From assembly GCA_934098745.1 (NCBI GenBank), contig CAKOPG010000001.1, positions 70,571-134,570 of the forward strand: a stretch of 64,000 bases of DNA, in the 5' to 3' direction. The notes under the pieces are model-generated. The model was not told where the DNA came from, made no database searches, and saw only the letters and a list, made by a program, of their open reading frames with translations. A program made the translations under genes and the position numbers. This DNA is from an uncultured Bacilli bacterium (GTDB lineage: Bacteria > Bacillota_I > Bacilli_A > RF39 > UBA660). Within the stretch, counting starts at the first letter, position 1; each line of letters starts with the position of its first letter. Shown piece by piece: positions 17,380 through 26,592 of this stretch.

Positions 17380-18810
17380 ATGAAGAATATAAGTGAATTA
17401 AGACGTGAATTAGATAATGGAGAGATTACTAAGGAGAAGTTATTTGAAGAGAGTACTAAAGCAGCTATAGATACACAAGAGGAATATAATTGTTTTGTAA
17501 CTATTATGGATAAATATGATGAGGTAGATAGTAATAGTATGATAAGTGGTATTCCATATGCTTTAAAAGATAATATATCTACGAAAGGAATTTTAACAAC
17601 AGCTTCTTCAAATATTTTGGCTAATTATGTACCGGTATATGATGCTACTATATATAAGAAATTAAAAGAAAGTGGAGCTTTATTAGTAGGAAAGACAGTA
17701 TTAGATGAATTAGCAATGGGAGGAACAGGAACAACGGGACATACGGGAATTGTTCGTAATCCTTGGGATAAAGATAGATTAATAGGAGGTTCTTCAGCTG
17801 GTTCGGCAGCGGCTGTTGCGATGGGAATAGTACCGTTTGCGATTGGATCTGATACAGGAGATTCTATTAGAAAACCGGCGGCATATGGTGGAGTAGTAGG
17901 ATTTAAGCCAACATATGGAAAAATATCTAGATATGGTTTATTTGCCTTTGCTTCTAGTTTAGATCATTTGGGAGTATTCTCTAGATGTGTAAGAGACGTT
18001 GCTATAGTTACAGATATAGTAAAGGGACATGATAGTCATGATATGACAAGTTTACCTGATGATAATAAGAATTATGTTAGGGAATTAGATAATGATGTTA
18101 GAGGAAGAAAATTATTTTATATCAAAGAAGCTTTAGAAAATAAAGATAATGATAAAGATTTAGAAAAGGTATTAGGTAATTTTTATGAGACAGTTAAGAA
18201 GTGTGAAGATTTAGGAATAGAGGTTTCAGGAGAATCTATTGATAAAGAATTGTTATTAGCATTGTATCCAACATATATGTCAATATCATGTGCTGAGGTT
18301 ACTTCAAATGATGCTAATTTAACAGGAATTCATTTTGGAGTAAGAGGAGAAGGAAATACTCCGGATGAGATTATTAGAGATGCTAGAACTAAGGGATTTA
18401 GTGAATTAATTAAAAGAAGATTTGTTTTAGGTAGTTATATTTTACAAAGAGAGAATCAAGAAAAATTATTTTTAAATGCATGTCGTGTTAGAAGAATGGT
18501 TGTTGAGAGAGTTAATGAATTATTTACTAAGTATGATGGAATTATTATGCCGGCAGCTGCTAGTATAGCACCAAGATTTGATAATAATAGTGGGGATAAA
18601 TTAAGTGATAAGTATTTAATACTAGATAATCATTTAGTTATTGGCAATTTTGGAGGATTTCCAAGTATTACAATACCGTCAGGATTAGTTGATAAGATGC
18701 CGGTGGCGATAAATATTACTGGTAGAGTTAATGAAGATGATGTCGTATTAAATATGGCTAATAAGATAGAAGAAGTATTGGAATTTGATAAGTTAAGGGA
18801 GATGAAATAA
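17380..18810 (+). CDS. gatA: Asp-tRNA(Asn)/Glu-tRNA(Gln) amidotransferase subunit A
   Basis: 476 residues from ATG 17380 (GGGTGAT upstream; a GTG at 17371 overlaps that RBS). Amidase signature family: catalytic Lys in PYALKDNIS, the Gly/Ser-rich GGSSAGSAAAVA with the cis-Ser and IGSDTGDSIRKPA with the nucleophile Ser. It releases ammonia from Gln or Asn for GatB. The stop codon overlaps the gatB start (TAATG), a sign of coupling. Confidence 0.95.
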   Translation: MKNISELRRELDNGEITKEKLFEESTKAAIDTQEEYNCFVTIMDKYDEVDSNSMISGIPYALKDNISTKGILTTASSNILANYVPVYDATIYKKLKESGALLVGKTVLDELAMGGTGTTGHTGIVRNPWDKDRLIGGSSAGSAAAVAMGIVPFAIGSDTGDSIRKPAAYGGVVGFKPTYGKISRYGLFAFASSLDHLGVFSRCVRDVAIVTDIVKGHDSHDMTSLPDDNKNYVRELDNDVRGRKLFYIKEALENKDNDKDLEKVLGNFYETVKKCEDLGIEVSGESIDKELLLALYPTYMSISCAEVTSNDANLTGIHFGVRGEGNTPDEIIRDARTKGFSELIKRRFVLGSYILQRENQEKLFLNACRVRRMVVERVNELFTKYDGIIMPAAASIAPRFDNNSGDKLSDKYLILDNHLVIGNFGGFPSITIPSGLVDKMPVAINITGRVNEDDVVLNMANKIEEVLEFDKLREMK

Positions 18811-20234
18811 TGTATAAGACAGTTATTGGGTTAGAAGTTCATTGTGAGCTTAAATCAAAAAGTAAGAATTTTTCATCTAGTAGAAATAGTTATTCGCAAA
18901 TTCCAAATAGTAATGTTTCAGTAGTAGATTTGGGAATGCCAGGAATATTACCGGTAGTTAATAAAGAAGCTGTTAAGAATTCTATTAAGATGGCTTTGGC
19001 ATTTAACTGTGATATACCAGAATATTTAACTTTTGAAAGAAAGAATTATTTTTATCCAGATTTACCTAAGGGATATCAGATTACGCAGTTTAAGCATCCA
19101 ATTGGAATAAATGGATATGTAATGATAAATGTCGATGGTAAAGATAAAAAAGTTTTAATTCATGATACGCACTTAGAAGAAGATACAGCTAGTTTAGATC
19201 ATTATAATGCATATTCTTTAATCGATTATAATAGATGTGGAGTCCCATTACTAGAAACCGTTACAGAACCTTGTTTGAATTCAGCTGATGAGGCCGTAGC
19301 TTTTCTTGAAGGACTTAGAAGTATATTTTTGTACTGTGAAACATCAGATGCTAGAAGTGATAGAGGACAGATAAGGTGTGATGTTAATGTTTCTTTGATG
19401 AAAGAAGATGATAAGGAACTTGGTACAAAGGTAGAAATGAAGAATATAAACTCTTTTAGTAGTGTTAGAGAAGCTATTATTTGTGAGGTAGCAAGACAGA
19501 CAGAAATACTAGAAAGTGGTGGGAAGGTTTTACAAGAAACGAGAAGATTTGATGAAAATCTTGGTAAAACTTTTACAATGAGAAGTAAGGAAGATGCGAT
19601 TGATTATAGATATTTTACGGATCCTAATTTACCTCCTATTAAGATAGATAAGGAATGGATTGAAGAGATAAGGAAAACTATTCCTAAACTACATAATGAA
19701 AGATTTAAAACTTATACAGAAGAGTATGCTATTAATTCTAAGGATGCTAATACTATTGTTAAGGATAAAGATATATCAGATTATTATGAAGAGTGTTTAA
19801 GATTGGGAGCAGATCCAATAATTACTTCTAATTGGTTAACAGGTGACTTGATGGGTAATTTGAATAAACAAAGTATGACAATTAAGGAGACTTCTTTTAA
19901 GCCAGAAATGTTGGTATCTTTGATTAAGATGATTAATGAGGGTAAGATATCTGGTAAGCAAGGTAAATTAGTTTTAGAAAAATCAATTGAAGATGGTAAA
20001 ACACCGGATAGTGTCGTTTCAGAACTTGGTCTTAGTCAAATAGGAGATGAGGAAACGATTAGAAATATTGTACTTGAAGTAATTCAAGAAAATGCTAATT
20101 TGGTGGAAGATTATAAGAATGGAAAAAGAGTATTTGATTATTTTATAGGACAAATAATGAAAAAAAGTCGTGGAAGAGCAAACCCGGTTATAACATCTAA
20201 AGTATTAAAAGAAGAGTTAGATAAAAGGTTATAA
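18810..20234 (+). CDS. gatB: Asp-tRNA(Asn)/Glu-tRNA(Gln) amidotransferase subunit B
   Basis: 474 residues. Opening GLEVHCELKSKSK, the metal- and ATP-binding catalytic cradle (PDLPKGYQITQF, LEEDTASLDH, DYNRCGVPLLE), and the C-terminal YqeY-like tail domain with the conserved end KSRGRANP. It phosphorylates the mischarged Asp or Glu and receives ammonia from GatA. Last gene of the T-box-controlled operon; a strong terminator follows. Confidence 0.95.
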   Translation: MYKTVIGLEVHCELKSKSKNFSSSRNSYSQIPNSNVSVVDLGMPGILPVVNKEAVKNSIKMALAFNCDIPEYLTFERKNYFYPDLPKGYQITQFKHPIGINGYVMINVDGKDKKVLIHDTHLEEDTASLDHYNAYSLIDYNRCGVPLLETVTEPCLNSADEAVAFLEGLRSIFLYCETSDARSDRGQIRCDVNVSLMKEDDKELGTKVEMKNINSFSSVREAIICEVARQTEILESGGKVLQETRRFDENLGKTFTMRSKEDAIDYRYFTDPNLPPIKIDKEWIEEIRKTIPKLHNERFKTYTEEYAINSKDANTIVKDKDISDYYEECLRLGADPIITSNWLTGDLMGNLNKQSMTIKETSFKPEMLVSLIKMINEGKISGKQGKLVLEKSIEDGKTPDSVVSELGLSQIGDEETIRNIVLEVIQENANLVEDYKNGKRVFDYFIGQIMKKSRGRANPVITSKVLKEELDKRL

Positions 20235-20242
20235 AATTAAAA

Positions 20243-20284
20243 GTATATAGATTATATTTTTTAGATAATTTATATACTTTTTCT
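20243..20284 (+). terminator. Terminator of the aspS2-gatCAB operon
   Basis: AAAGTATATA / TATATACTTT inverted repeat with a TTTTTC tail. Confidence 0.85.
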
Positions 20285-20304
20285 TTAAGATTATGAATAT
20301 ATGT

Positions 20305-20333
20305 TTGACAGAAAGAATAATATTTGATATAAT
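20305..20333 (+). promoter_or_regulatory. Consensus promoter for the large structured RNA
   Basis: TTGACA, 17 bases, TATAAT: a perfect sigma-A promoter. RNA should start near 20340. No open reading frame begins in the next 560 bases. Confidence 0.9.
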
Positions 20334-20340
20334 CTATATC

Positions 20341-20908
20341 AATTGATGGCACATTATTCTAGTCAATTGATTCGTTAGGAAGACGGGAGTAAAAAACCGT
20401 TAAAGAGCATATCTATGAAACCTTTGGTGTTTGCTTTGGATGCCCAATCTAGGGTGGATGCTGAAGATGAGAATACTGGATAGAATGTAATGGCATATAT
20501 TTGATTCCATTATTCGTGGAGACCTATCTTTGTAATGTTGATTATTACGAACTAGGATTAAACCTGCTATGTGGTGTTAAGCTATGAGCAGTGTAGCTTG
20601 TCTTGAGTGAAGGCTTTGGGATTAGTTTAGGAATTATTGTAACTGGCCAATTACGTAATGCCCGTACTATGAAATTACTTTTGCAAAAGAGAACTAATAA
20701 CGATGCGTTGGTGAGGAAATCTCCTAGAGTGTACTATGATATGGGATTGCAGTGGGAACTAAGTGGCAATCAAGTCGTATGATGTGGAAACACCATGCTG
20801 TCTTCTTTAAAGGGGAACCGCAATACTGGTAACGGTATGTAGAAGATAGGGAAATCCAACTTGACCTAAGTCTCAAAGTTAACTATATCTATAAGCCATT
20901 ATTTTTTT
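20341..20908 (+). ncRNA. ole: Large structured RNA, probable OLE RNA
   Basis: About 570 nt with no coding frame and a G+C content well above its surroundings, with many short self-complementary segments (for example GTAAT/ATTAC near 20530). The ends can pair: AUGGC (20346-20350) with GCCAU (20895-20899), directly followed by seven T. It has a consensus promoter and lies directly upstream of a small four-helix membrane protein of the OapA type. Size (OLE RNAs are about 600 nt) and this neighbour identify it as OLE (ornate large extremophilic) RNA. I could not check the base-level consensus. Known OLE RNA forms a membrane RNP with OapA and other proteins, linked to Mg, alcohol and cold stress. 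Confidence 0.8.
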
Positions 20909-20918
20909 GGAGGAAAAA

Positions 20919-21440
20919 ATGAAGAGTAATTATAAATGGAGCTTAATAGTAACATTAATGGCATTTACAATATCTTTAATAATGTCATTGATATCTTCTT
21001 TAATTCTTAAGAATGTTACTTTATTAATAGCTATATTAGTTACTTTTCTTTTTATTATAATAGGAATAGTTTTTGATATAGTAGGGGTAGCGGTTACTAG
21101 TGGTGATATTACTAAATTTCATTCAATGAGTGCAAGAAAAGTAAAAGGAAGTAAAATTGGAGTTAAATTAATGAAAAATTCTTCTAAGGTATCGTCAGTT
21201 TGTTGTGATGTTATTGGAGATATATGTGGTATTATTTCGGGTAGTGCAGGAGTAACAATTGTAGCTTTAATAATTAAATTAACTTCTGCAAATCAGCTGG
21301 TTGTTTCTTTATTAGTTACTTCTTTGATATCGGCTTTAACTATTGGTGGTAAGGCTCTTGGTAAGAATTTAGCAATAAATAAGAGTACAGAGGTTGTAAC
21401 TTTTGTATGTAAGATATTAGCTATATTTAGTAAGAATTAG
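20919..21440 (+). CDS. oapA: OLE-associated membrane protein OapA-like
   Basis: 173 residues from ATG 20919; GGAGG lies 6-11 bases upstream, so the longer TTG start is rejected. Four membrane segments (about 7-30, 34-58, 102-125, 128-150) flank a basic cytosolic loop (SMSARKVKGSKIGVKLMKNSSK) that would suit RNA contact. Acidic residues lie in VFDIVGVAV and CCDVIGDICG (Asp97, Asp101); paired Asp residues in this region matter in studied OapA. Known OapA anchors OLE RNA to the membrane. Its RBS abuts the T-run of the RNA gene, so it is expressed by read-through of that terminator. Terminator follows. Confidence 0.8.
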   Translation: MKSNYKWSLIVTLMAFTISLIMSLISSLILKNVTLLIAILVTFLFIIIGIVFDIVGVAVTSGDITKFHSMSARKVKGSKIGVKLMKNSSKVSSVCCDVIGDICGIISGSAGVTIVALIIKLTSANQLVVSLLVTSLISALTIGGKALGKNLAINKSTEVVTFVCKILAIFSKN

Positions 21441-21461
21441 AATAAGTAATTATTCTTTTTT
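21438..21461 (+). terminator. Terminator after the oapA-like gene
   Basis: AGAATAA-gtaa-TTATTCT stem followed by TTTTT, starting at the stop codon. Confidence 0.8.
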
Positions 21462-21529
21462 AATTGTAAAAAAATGTTTGTAAAATAAAAAGTTATATGA
21501 TAAAATATTATCATAAAGAGGTAGTGAGT

Positions 21530-23098
21530 ATGGATAGTAATAATCAAAATAATAATAATAATAATCAAAATACTGTTAATAACAGTCCTTTTGGTAATCA
21601 AGAAAATAATTTTAATAATCTAAATACTTCGGGAATGGCTTTTAATAATGTTGATATGACTAATCAGAGTATTAATCAAATTAATAATGATATGATTAAT
21701 CAAAACATTAATCAAGTTAACAGTGAGATGAGTAGTCAAAATATTAATCAAAGTAATAACGGTATAGTTAATCAACAAGTTAGTAATAGTATGACTAATC
21801 AGAGTATTAATCAAGTTATGAATAATTCAATGGCTTCTTCACAAGTAATGGGAAGTCAGCCGGTAAATAATAATGGACAGACTGTAAATGTACAATCAAT
21901 ATATGCTAATCAGTTAAAAAATGATGGTCAGGATTTTTCAGAACCTAAAAAATCTAAAGCTGGTATGATTGTAGGAATAGTATTAGGAATTTTAATTATT
22001 CTTTTAGGATGTGGCTATTATTTTATTATAGATAGTCCTAAGACAATATTTAGTAGTTTTGTAAATAAGACATTTTCTGAAAGTAAAATAGGAAAAAATG
22101 ATGCGAATAAGGTATTTTCTACATATGAAATGAAATATAATATAGATGTTTCAGCAGGAGAATATAAAGATTATCAAGAGATATTTAATATTATTAATAA
22201 ATTTACTTTTAAGGCTAGTGTAGGAATTGACAAAGATAAGGATATATTATCATTAGGATTTAAGGCAGTATATGGAGATGATGAAGTAATTAATGTAGAT
22301 GCAATGACAAATACTAATTCTTCAGAAACAGTGTATTTTGATTTGCATGACTTATATGACAAAAAGATAAAGATGTCTTTAAATGATGATACGGGAAGTT
22401 CTAATAATGGAGAAGATACCGATATAGATACGATCGTTGAATCTTTAAAGAAAGCTTTAACGGAAACAATGGATACAGCTGATTATTCAAAAGAAATTGT
22501 TAAATTAGATGGAAAGAATGTTAAAAAGATAACATTACATATTAATAATACATTTGTAAATACACTTGGTACAAAGTTATTAAATGATAGTAATTTTATG
22601 AGTGATGTTTCTAATATAAGTGGTAAGAGTGAAGATGATATTAGAAGTATTATTAATGATTATATGGAAATGGATTATAAAGAGGATATATCATTATATT
22701 TATCTTTATTTGGAAATGACTTTATAAGGTTAGTAATTGGTGATGATAGTGATAATATAACTATATGGATAGATGGTAATAAGTATATGTATGAGTATGC
22801 TTCTAATTATACACTTACATATAAGGGTTATGTTATGATAGATAAAGAAAATTCTATTCTTGGTATTAATATAGAACTAGTATCTGAAGGAATTACTATA
22901 GGAATAACAGAAAAAATAACTACTAGTTATGATAAAGATATTCCACAGATAGATACATCTAACAGTATTGATTATACAGAATTAACAGAAGAAGATATGA
23001 GTAAGATAATTGATAATTTACTTGAAAAGAAAGCTATTAATAATTTGATTGCTGATATGGGATTAGATCAATTATTTGATTTTCAGAGTGATATTTAG
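21530..23098 (+). CDS. Membrane protein with prion-like Asn/Gln-rich cytosolic region
   Basis: 522 residues from ATG 21530 (RBS AAAGAGG). Residues 1-~145 are almost only Asn, Gln, Ser, Met, Val and Ile, with a ~12-residue unit repeated about five times (for example MTNQSINQINND, MINQNINQVNSE). A basic stop (EPKKSKAG) and one transmembrane helix (MIVGIVLGILIILLGCGYYFII) follow. Then comes an ~350-residue domain with alternating strands and acidic loops, which by the positive-inside rule should be outside. I do not recognise the domain. Own promoter (TGATAAAAT just upstream) and terminator. Confidence 0.6.
   Translation: MDSNNQNNNNNNQNTVNNSPFGNQENNFNNLNTSGMAFNNVDMTNQSINQINNDMINQNINQVNSEMSSQNINQSNNGIVNQQVSNSMTNQSINQVMNNSMASSQVMGSQPVNNNGQTVNVQSIYANQLKNDGQDFSEPKKSKAGMIVGIVLGILIILLGCGYYFIIDSPKTIFSSFVNKTFSESKIGKNDANKVFSTYEMKYNIDVSAGEYKDYQEIFNIINKFTFKASVGIDKDKDILSLGFKAVYGDDEVINVDAMTNTNSSETVYFDLHDLYDKKIKMSLNDDTGSSNNGEDTDIDTIVESLKKALTETMDTADYSKEIVKLDGKNVKKITLHINNTFVNTLGTKLLNDSNFMSDVSNISGKSEDDIRSIINDYMEMDYKEDISLYLSLFGNDFIRLVIGDDSDNITIWIDGNKYMYEYASNYTLTYKGYVMIDKENSILGINIELVSEGITIGITEKITTSYDKDIPQIDTSNSIDYTELTEEDMSKIIDNLLEKKAINNLIADMGLDQLFDFQSDI
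21590..21860 (+). repeat. Degenerate tandem repeats coding for NQ-rich units
   Basis: Imperfect ~36-base units built on AATCAGAGTATTAATCAA-like words, in frame with the Asn/Gln-rich part of the host gene. They differ from one another and are coding, not CRISPR. Confidence 0.6.
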
Positions 23099-23108
23099 AT
23101 AATAAATA

Positions 23109-23147
23109 AGCTAATAATTATTTTATAATAGTTATTAGTTTTATTTT
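23109..23147 (+). terminator. Rho-independent terminator
   Basis: CTAATAATTAT / ATAGTTATTAG stem followed by TTTTATTTT. Confidence 0.75.
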
Positions 23148-23176
23148 GTGGTATTATATTTATAGGATGTGATATT

Positions 23177-25741
23177 ATGAAGAAGGTAATACTGGTAGAT
23201 GGTAATAATTTAATGTTTAGAAGTTATTATGCAACGTTATATTCTGGTAGTGTGATGACTAATAAAGAAGGATTTCCTACAAATGCTTTATTTGGATTTG
23301 TCAATATGATGAATAAAATTATTCATGAAGAAAATCCAGAATATATTATGGTAGCTTTTGATATAGGAAGAACATTTAGACATGATAAGTATGATTACTA
23401 TAAAGGAAAAAGAGATGAAACGCCAGAAGATTTAAAGAAACAGTTTCCAGTAGCTAAGAAGATTCTTAATGCTATGGGAATTAAATATTTTGAGTTAGAG
23501 GGATATGAAGCTGATGATATTATTGGAACATTTGCTAAGAAAATAGATCTTGATGAAGATTATATAGGTACGATTATCAGTAGTGATAAAGATTTATTAC
23601 AGTTAATATCAGCCGATGTATCGGTTAAGTTATTGAAACAAAAAGATTATATAAGAATGGATGAGAATACTTTTAGAGAACATTATGGAATGTTAGATCC
23701 AATAAAGATGATAGATCTTAAATCTTTAATGGGTGATGCTTCAGATAATATACCGGGAGTTAAGGGTATTGGAGAAAAGACGGCTTTAAAATTATTACAG
23801 GAATATGGTTCATTAGATGGAGTATATGAAAATATTGATAAGATAAAAGGAGCTACTAAAGAGAAGTTAATTATAGATAAAGAGAATGCTTATATGTCTT
23901 ATGATATAGCTACAATATATAGGGATGTACCAATAGATACATCTTTTGAGAATATTAAATATAAGGAAGAAGAAACTGATGAACTTATTAATATATATAA
24001 TGATTTAGATTTTTATTCTTTTTTAAGAAAGAGTAATCATGAGGTAAGTAAGAAAGAACTATCTTATAAAGAGGTTAGTAATGTAGATGAGATTAAGATA
24101 GATGGTGATGTAGCTATTAGTTTAGAACTTGATAATGATAATTATCATCATGCTAATATTAGAGGAATTAGTATATATAATAAAGATATAGCAATATATA
24201 TTAAGGGGATTAATTTAAGAAATACAGATTTTTTGAAAGATGTATGTATATATACATATGATTATAAGAAATTATATTCAGTATTTAAGAGAAATAATTT
24301 ATATATTCCAGAATGTAGTTTTGATACGATGTTAGCGGGATATTTACTCAATTATTCAGTTAAGGATGATATTGCTTATTTAGCTAATGCAATGAAGAGG
24401 GAAATACCTTTTTATGATAAGAAGATGGATGTAGATAGTCAGGAATATAAAGATATAAGTATTAGAAGAGCAGAATTTATATATGATAGTTATAATGAAT
24501 TATTAGATAGATTGAAAGAAAATGATCAGGTAGATTTATTTTATAAGATAGAATTACCTTTATCTGTAGTACTTGCTAAGATGGAATTAAAGGGAATAAG
24601 GGTAGATAAAGAGATACTTATTGATATGAAGGAAGATATAGTAAGAAGAATAGATGAGGTAAGTAAAGATATTTATAATTTAGCAGGAAAAGTTTTTAAT
24701 ATAGCTAGTCCTAAACAACTTGGAGAGGTATTGTTTGATGAACTTAATTTACCTCATGGTAAGAAGAATAAGACTGGATATGTAACTGATGCGAATACTT
24801 TAGGCAAATTAATCGATTATGAAATAGTAAGAAAAATTTTAGAATATCGTCTTTTAAATAAGTTGTATACTACTTATATTGAAGGGATACTTAAAGCTAT
24901 TTCTCCGGATGGGTTAATTCATACGATATATACTCAGACTATTACTAGAACAGGAAGGTTATCTTCAATAGAACCTAATTTACAAAATATTCCGGTTAGA
25001 AATGAGTTTGGAAAATTAATTAGAAAGGCTTTTGTACCATTTGATAATGCTTTAATTATGTCTTCGGATTATTCACAAATAGAGTTAAGGGTATTTGCCC
25101 ATTTATCTAATGTTAGTGAGTTATTATATGCTTTTAATAATAATATGGATATTCATACGAAGACAGCAATGGATATATTTAAAGTACCAATGGATAAGGT
25201 AACTAAGAATATGCGTAGACAAGCTAAGGCAGTTAACTTTGGTATTCTTTATGGTATTAGTCCTTATGGGTTAGCTGAAGATATTGGAATATCTCCCAAG
25301 GAGGCTAAGAAATTTATTGAGACTTATTTTGAGACTTATCCAGGTATTAAGGATTACATGAATAAGGTAATTGAAGAAGCACATCAAAAAGGCTATGTTA
25401 AAACTATTATGAATAGAGTTAGAACGATTGATGAATTAAATAGTTCTAATTATATGCAAAGAAGTATGGGAGAAAGAATGGCTTTAAATACTCCGGTACA
25501 GGGAAGTAGTGCAGATATTCTTAAGAAAGCTATGGTAGAAATTGATGAAGAATTTACTAAAAAGAATATTAAGAGTGAGATGTTACTTCAAGTACATGAT
25601 GAATTAATTTTTAATGTTTATAAAGATGAACAAGAAGAAGTTAAGAATATTGTTAAAAATATTATGGAGAATACGGTTAAGTTAAATGTGCCATTACTTG
25701 TAGATATAGAGTTTGGTGATAACTGGTATGATGCTAAATAG
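23177..25741 (+). CDS. polA: DNA polymerase I
   Basis: 854 residues. The N-terminal ~290 residues are the 5'-3' exonuclease (KVILVDGNNLMFRSYYA, YEADDIIGT, GDASDNIPGVKGIG). The central 3'-5' exonuclease fold has lost its first acidic motif (AISLELDND in place of D-x-E), as in other Bacilli, so no proofreading is expected. The polymerase has motif A SDYSQIELR, motif B RRQAKAVNFGILYGIS and motif C LLQVHDELIF. It fills gaps in repair and removes Okazaki primers. RBS GATGTGAT. mutM follows after 15 bases, a common repair-gene pair. Confidence 0.97.
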   Translation: MKKVILVDGNNLMFRSYYATLYSGSVMTNKEGFPTNALFGFVNMMNKIIHEENPEYIMVAFDIGRTFRHDKYDYYKGKRDETPEDLKKQFPVAKKILNAMGIKYFELEGYEADDIIGTFAKKIDLDEDYIGTIISSDKDLLQLISADVSVKLLKQKDYIRMDENTFREHYGMLDPIKMIDLKSLMGDASDNIPGVKGIGEKTALKLLQEYGSLDGVYENIDKIKGATKEKLIIDKENAYMSYDIATIYRDVPIDTSFENIKYKEEETDELINIYNDLDFYSFLRKSNHEVSKKELSYKEVSNVDEIKIDGDVAISLELDNDNYHHANIRGISIYNKDIAIYIKGINLRNTDFLKDVCIYTYDYKKLYSVFKRNNLYIPECSFDTMLAGYLLNYSVKDDIAYLANAMKREIPFYDKKMDVDSQEYKDISIRRAEFIYDSYNELLDRLKENDQVDLFYKIELPLSVVLAKMELKGIRVDKEILIDMKEDIVRRIDEVSKDIYNLAGKVFNIASPKQLGEVLFDELNLPHGKKNKTGYVTDANTLGKLIDYEIVRKILEYRLLNKLYTTYIEGILKAISPDGLIHTIYTQTITRTGRLSSIEPNLQNIPVRNEFGKLIRKAFVPFDNALIMSSDYSQIELRVFAHLSNVSELLYAFNNNMDIHTKTAMDIFKVPMDKVTKNMRRQAKAVNFGILYGISPYGLAEDIGISPKEAKKFIETYFETYPGIKDYMNKVIEEAHQKGYVKTIMNRVRTIDELNSSNYMQRSMGERMALNTPVQGSSADILKKAMVEIDEEFTKKNIKSEMLLQVHDELIFNVYKDEQEEVKNIVKNIMENTVKLNVPLLVDIEFGDNWYDAK

Positions 25742-25756
25742 AAGGAAGGGATAAGA

Positions 25757-26572
25757 ATGCCAGAACTACCAGAGGTTGAAACGGTAAAAAATGGTTTAAA
25801 GGAAAAAGTAAGGGGAAGAAAAATATTATCTTGTAATGTTTTATGGCCGGGTATTATAGCATATCCAGATAAAGATACTTTTATGAAGGAAATAGCTAAT
25901 CAAACTATTTTAGATTTATCTCGTAGAGGAAAATTTATAATCTTTCATTTAGATAATTATGCACTTATTTCACATTTAAGAATGGAAGGAAAGTACTTTA
26001 TTAAGAAAGAAAATACTAAATTAACAAAACATGATCATGTGGTATTTAATTTAGATAATCAGGAGAATCTTATATATAATGATACGCGTAAATTTGGTAA
26101 AATGTATTTATTAAAGAGTAAAGATGATATTCATAGTCCGTTAAATAAATTAGGTAAAGAACCATGGGATAAGGATTTAACGGTAGCTTATCTAAAAGAA
26201 AAATTAAAGAAGAAGAAAGCTATTAAGACACTTCTTTTAGATCAAGAGATAATTACTGGTATTGGCAATATATATGCTGATGAAATATTATTTTTAGCCG
26301 GTATTAATCCGGAAGAATATGGAGTTAATCTAACTGATAAGAAGTTAGCGGATATTATTAAATATACTAAGGAAATATTAGAAAAATCTATTTCTTTAGG
26401 AGGAACTACTATTCATTCTTATGCTGCTGTCGATGGAGTAAGTGGACGTTTTCAACAAGAGTTATTAGTTCATGGTAAGGCGGGAGAACTTTGTCCTAAT
26501 TGTAAGAATAAGATAATTAAAATAACGGTAAATGGCCGGGGTACATATTATTGTCCACATTGTCAGAAATAG
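25757..26572 (+). CDS. mutM: Formamidopyrimidine-DNA glycosylase
   Basis: 271 residues. The mature N-terminus PELPEVETV carries the catalytic Pro and Glu. Further blocks are LRMEGKY, the H2TH helix with GIGNIYADEILF, and a C-terminal zinc finger CPNC...CPHC. It excises 8-oxoguanine and nicks the strand. Directly after polA and probably in one unit with it and the DUF1697 gene. Confidence 0.97.
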   Translation: MPELPEVETVKNGLKEKVRGRKILSCNVLWPGIIAYPDKDTFMKEIANQTILDLSRRGKFIIFHLDNYALISHLRMEGKYFIKKENTKLTKHDHVVFNLDNQENLIYNDTRKFGKMYLLKSKDDIHSPLNKLGKEPWDKDLTVAYLKEKLKKKKAIKTLLLDQEIITGIGNIYADEILFLAGINPEEYGVNLTDKKLADIIKYTKEILEKSISLGGTTIHSYAAVDGVSGRFQQELLVHGKAGELCPNCKNKIIKITVNGRGTYYCPHCQK

Positions 26573-26592
26573 ATAGATAGTGGAGGTATTAT

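Noticed and set aside
20907..20918. TTG start adding four residues to the OapA-like protein
   Set aside because: These bases contain the GGAGG RBS for ATG 20919.
21620..21814. Minus-strand 64-codon frame (MINTLISHTITNLL...)
   Set aside because: Reverse complement of the Asn/Gln repeat region; its repetitiveness mirrors the sense repeats and it has no expression signals.
21590..21860. Short repeats resembling a CRISPR array
   Set aside because: Units are degenerate, in frame and code for an Asn/Gln-rich protein segment. There are no constant repeats with unique spacers and no cas genes.
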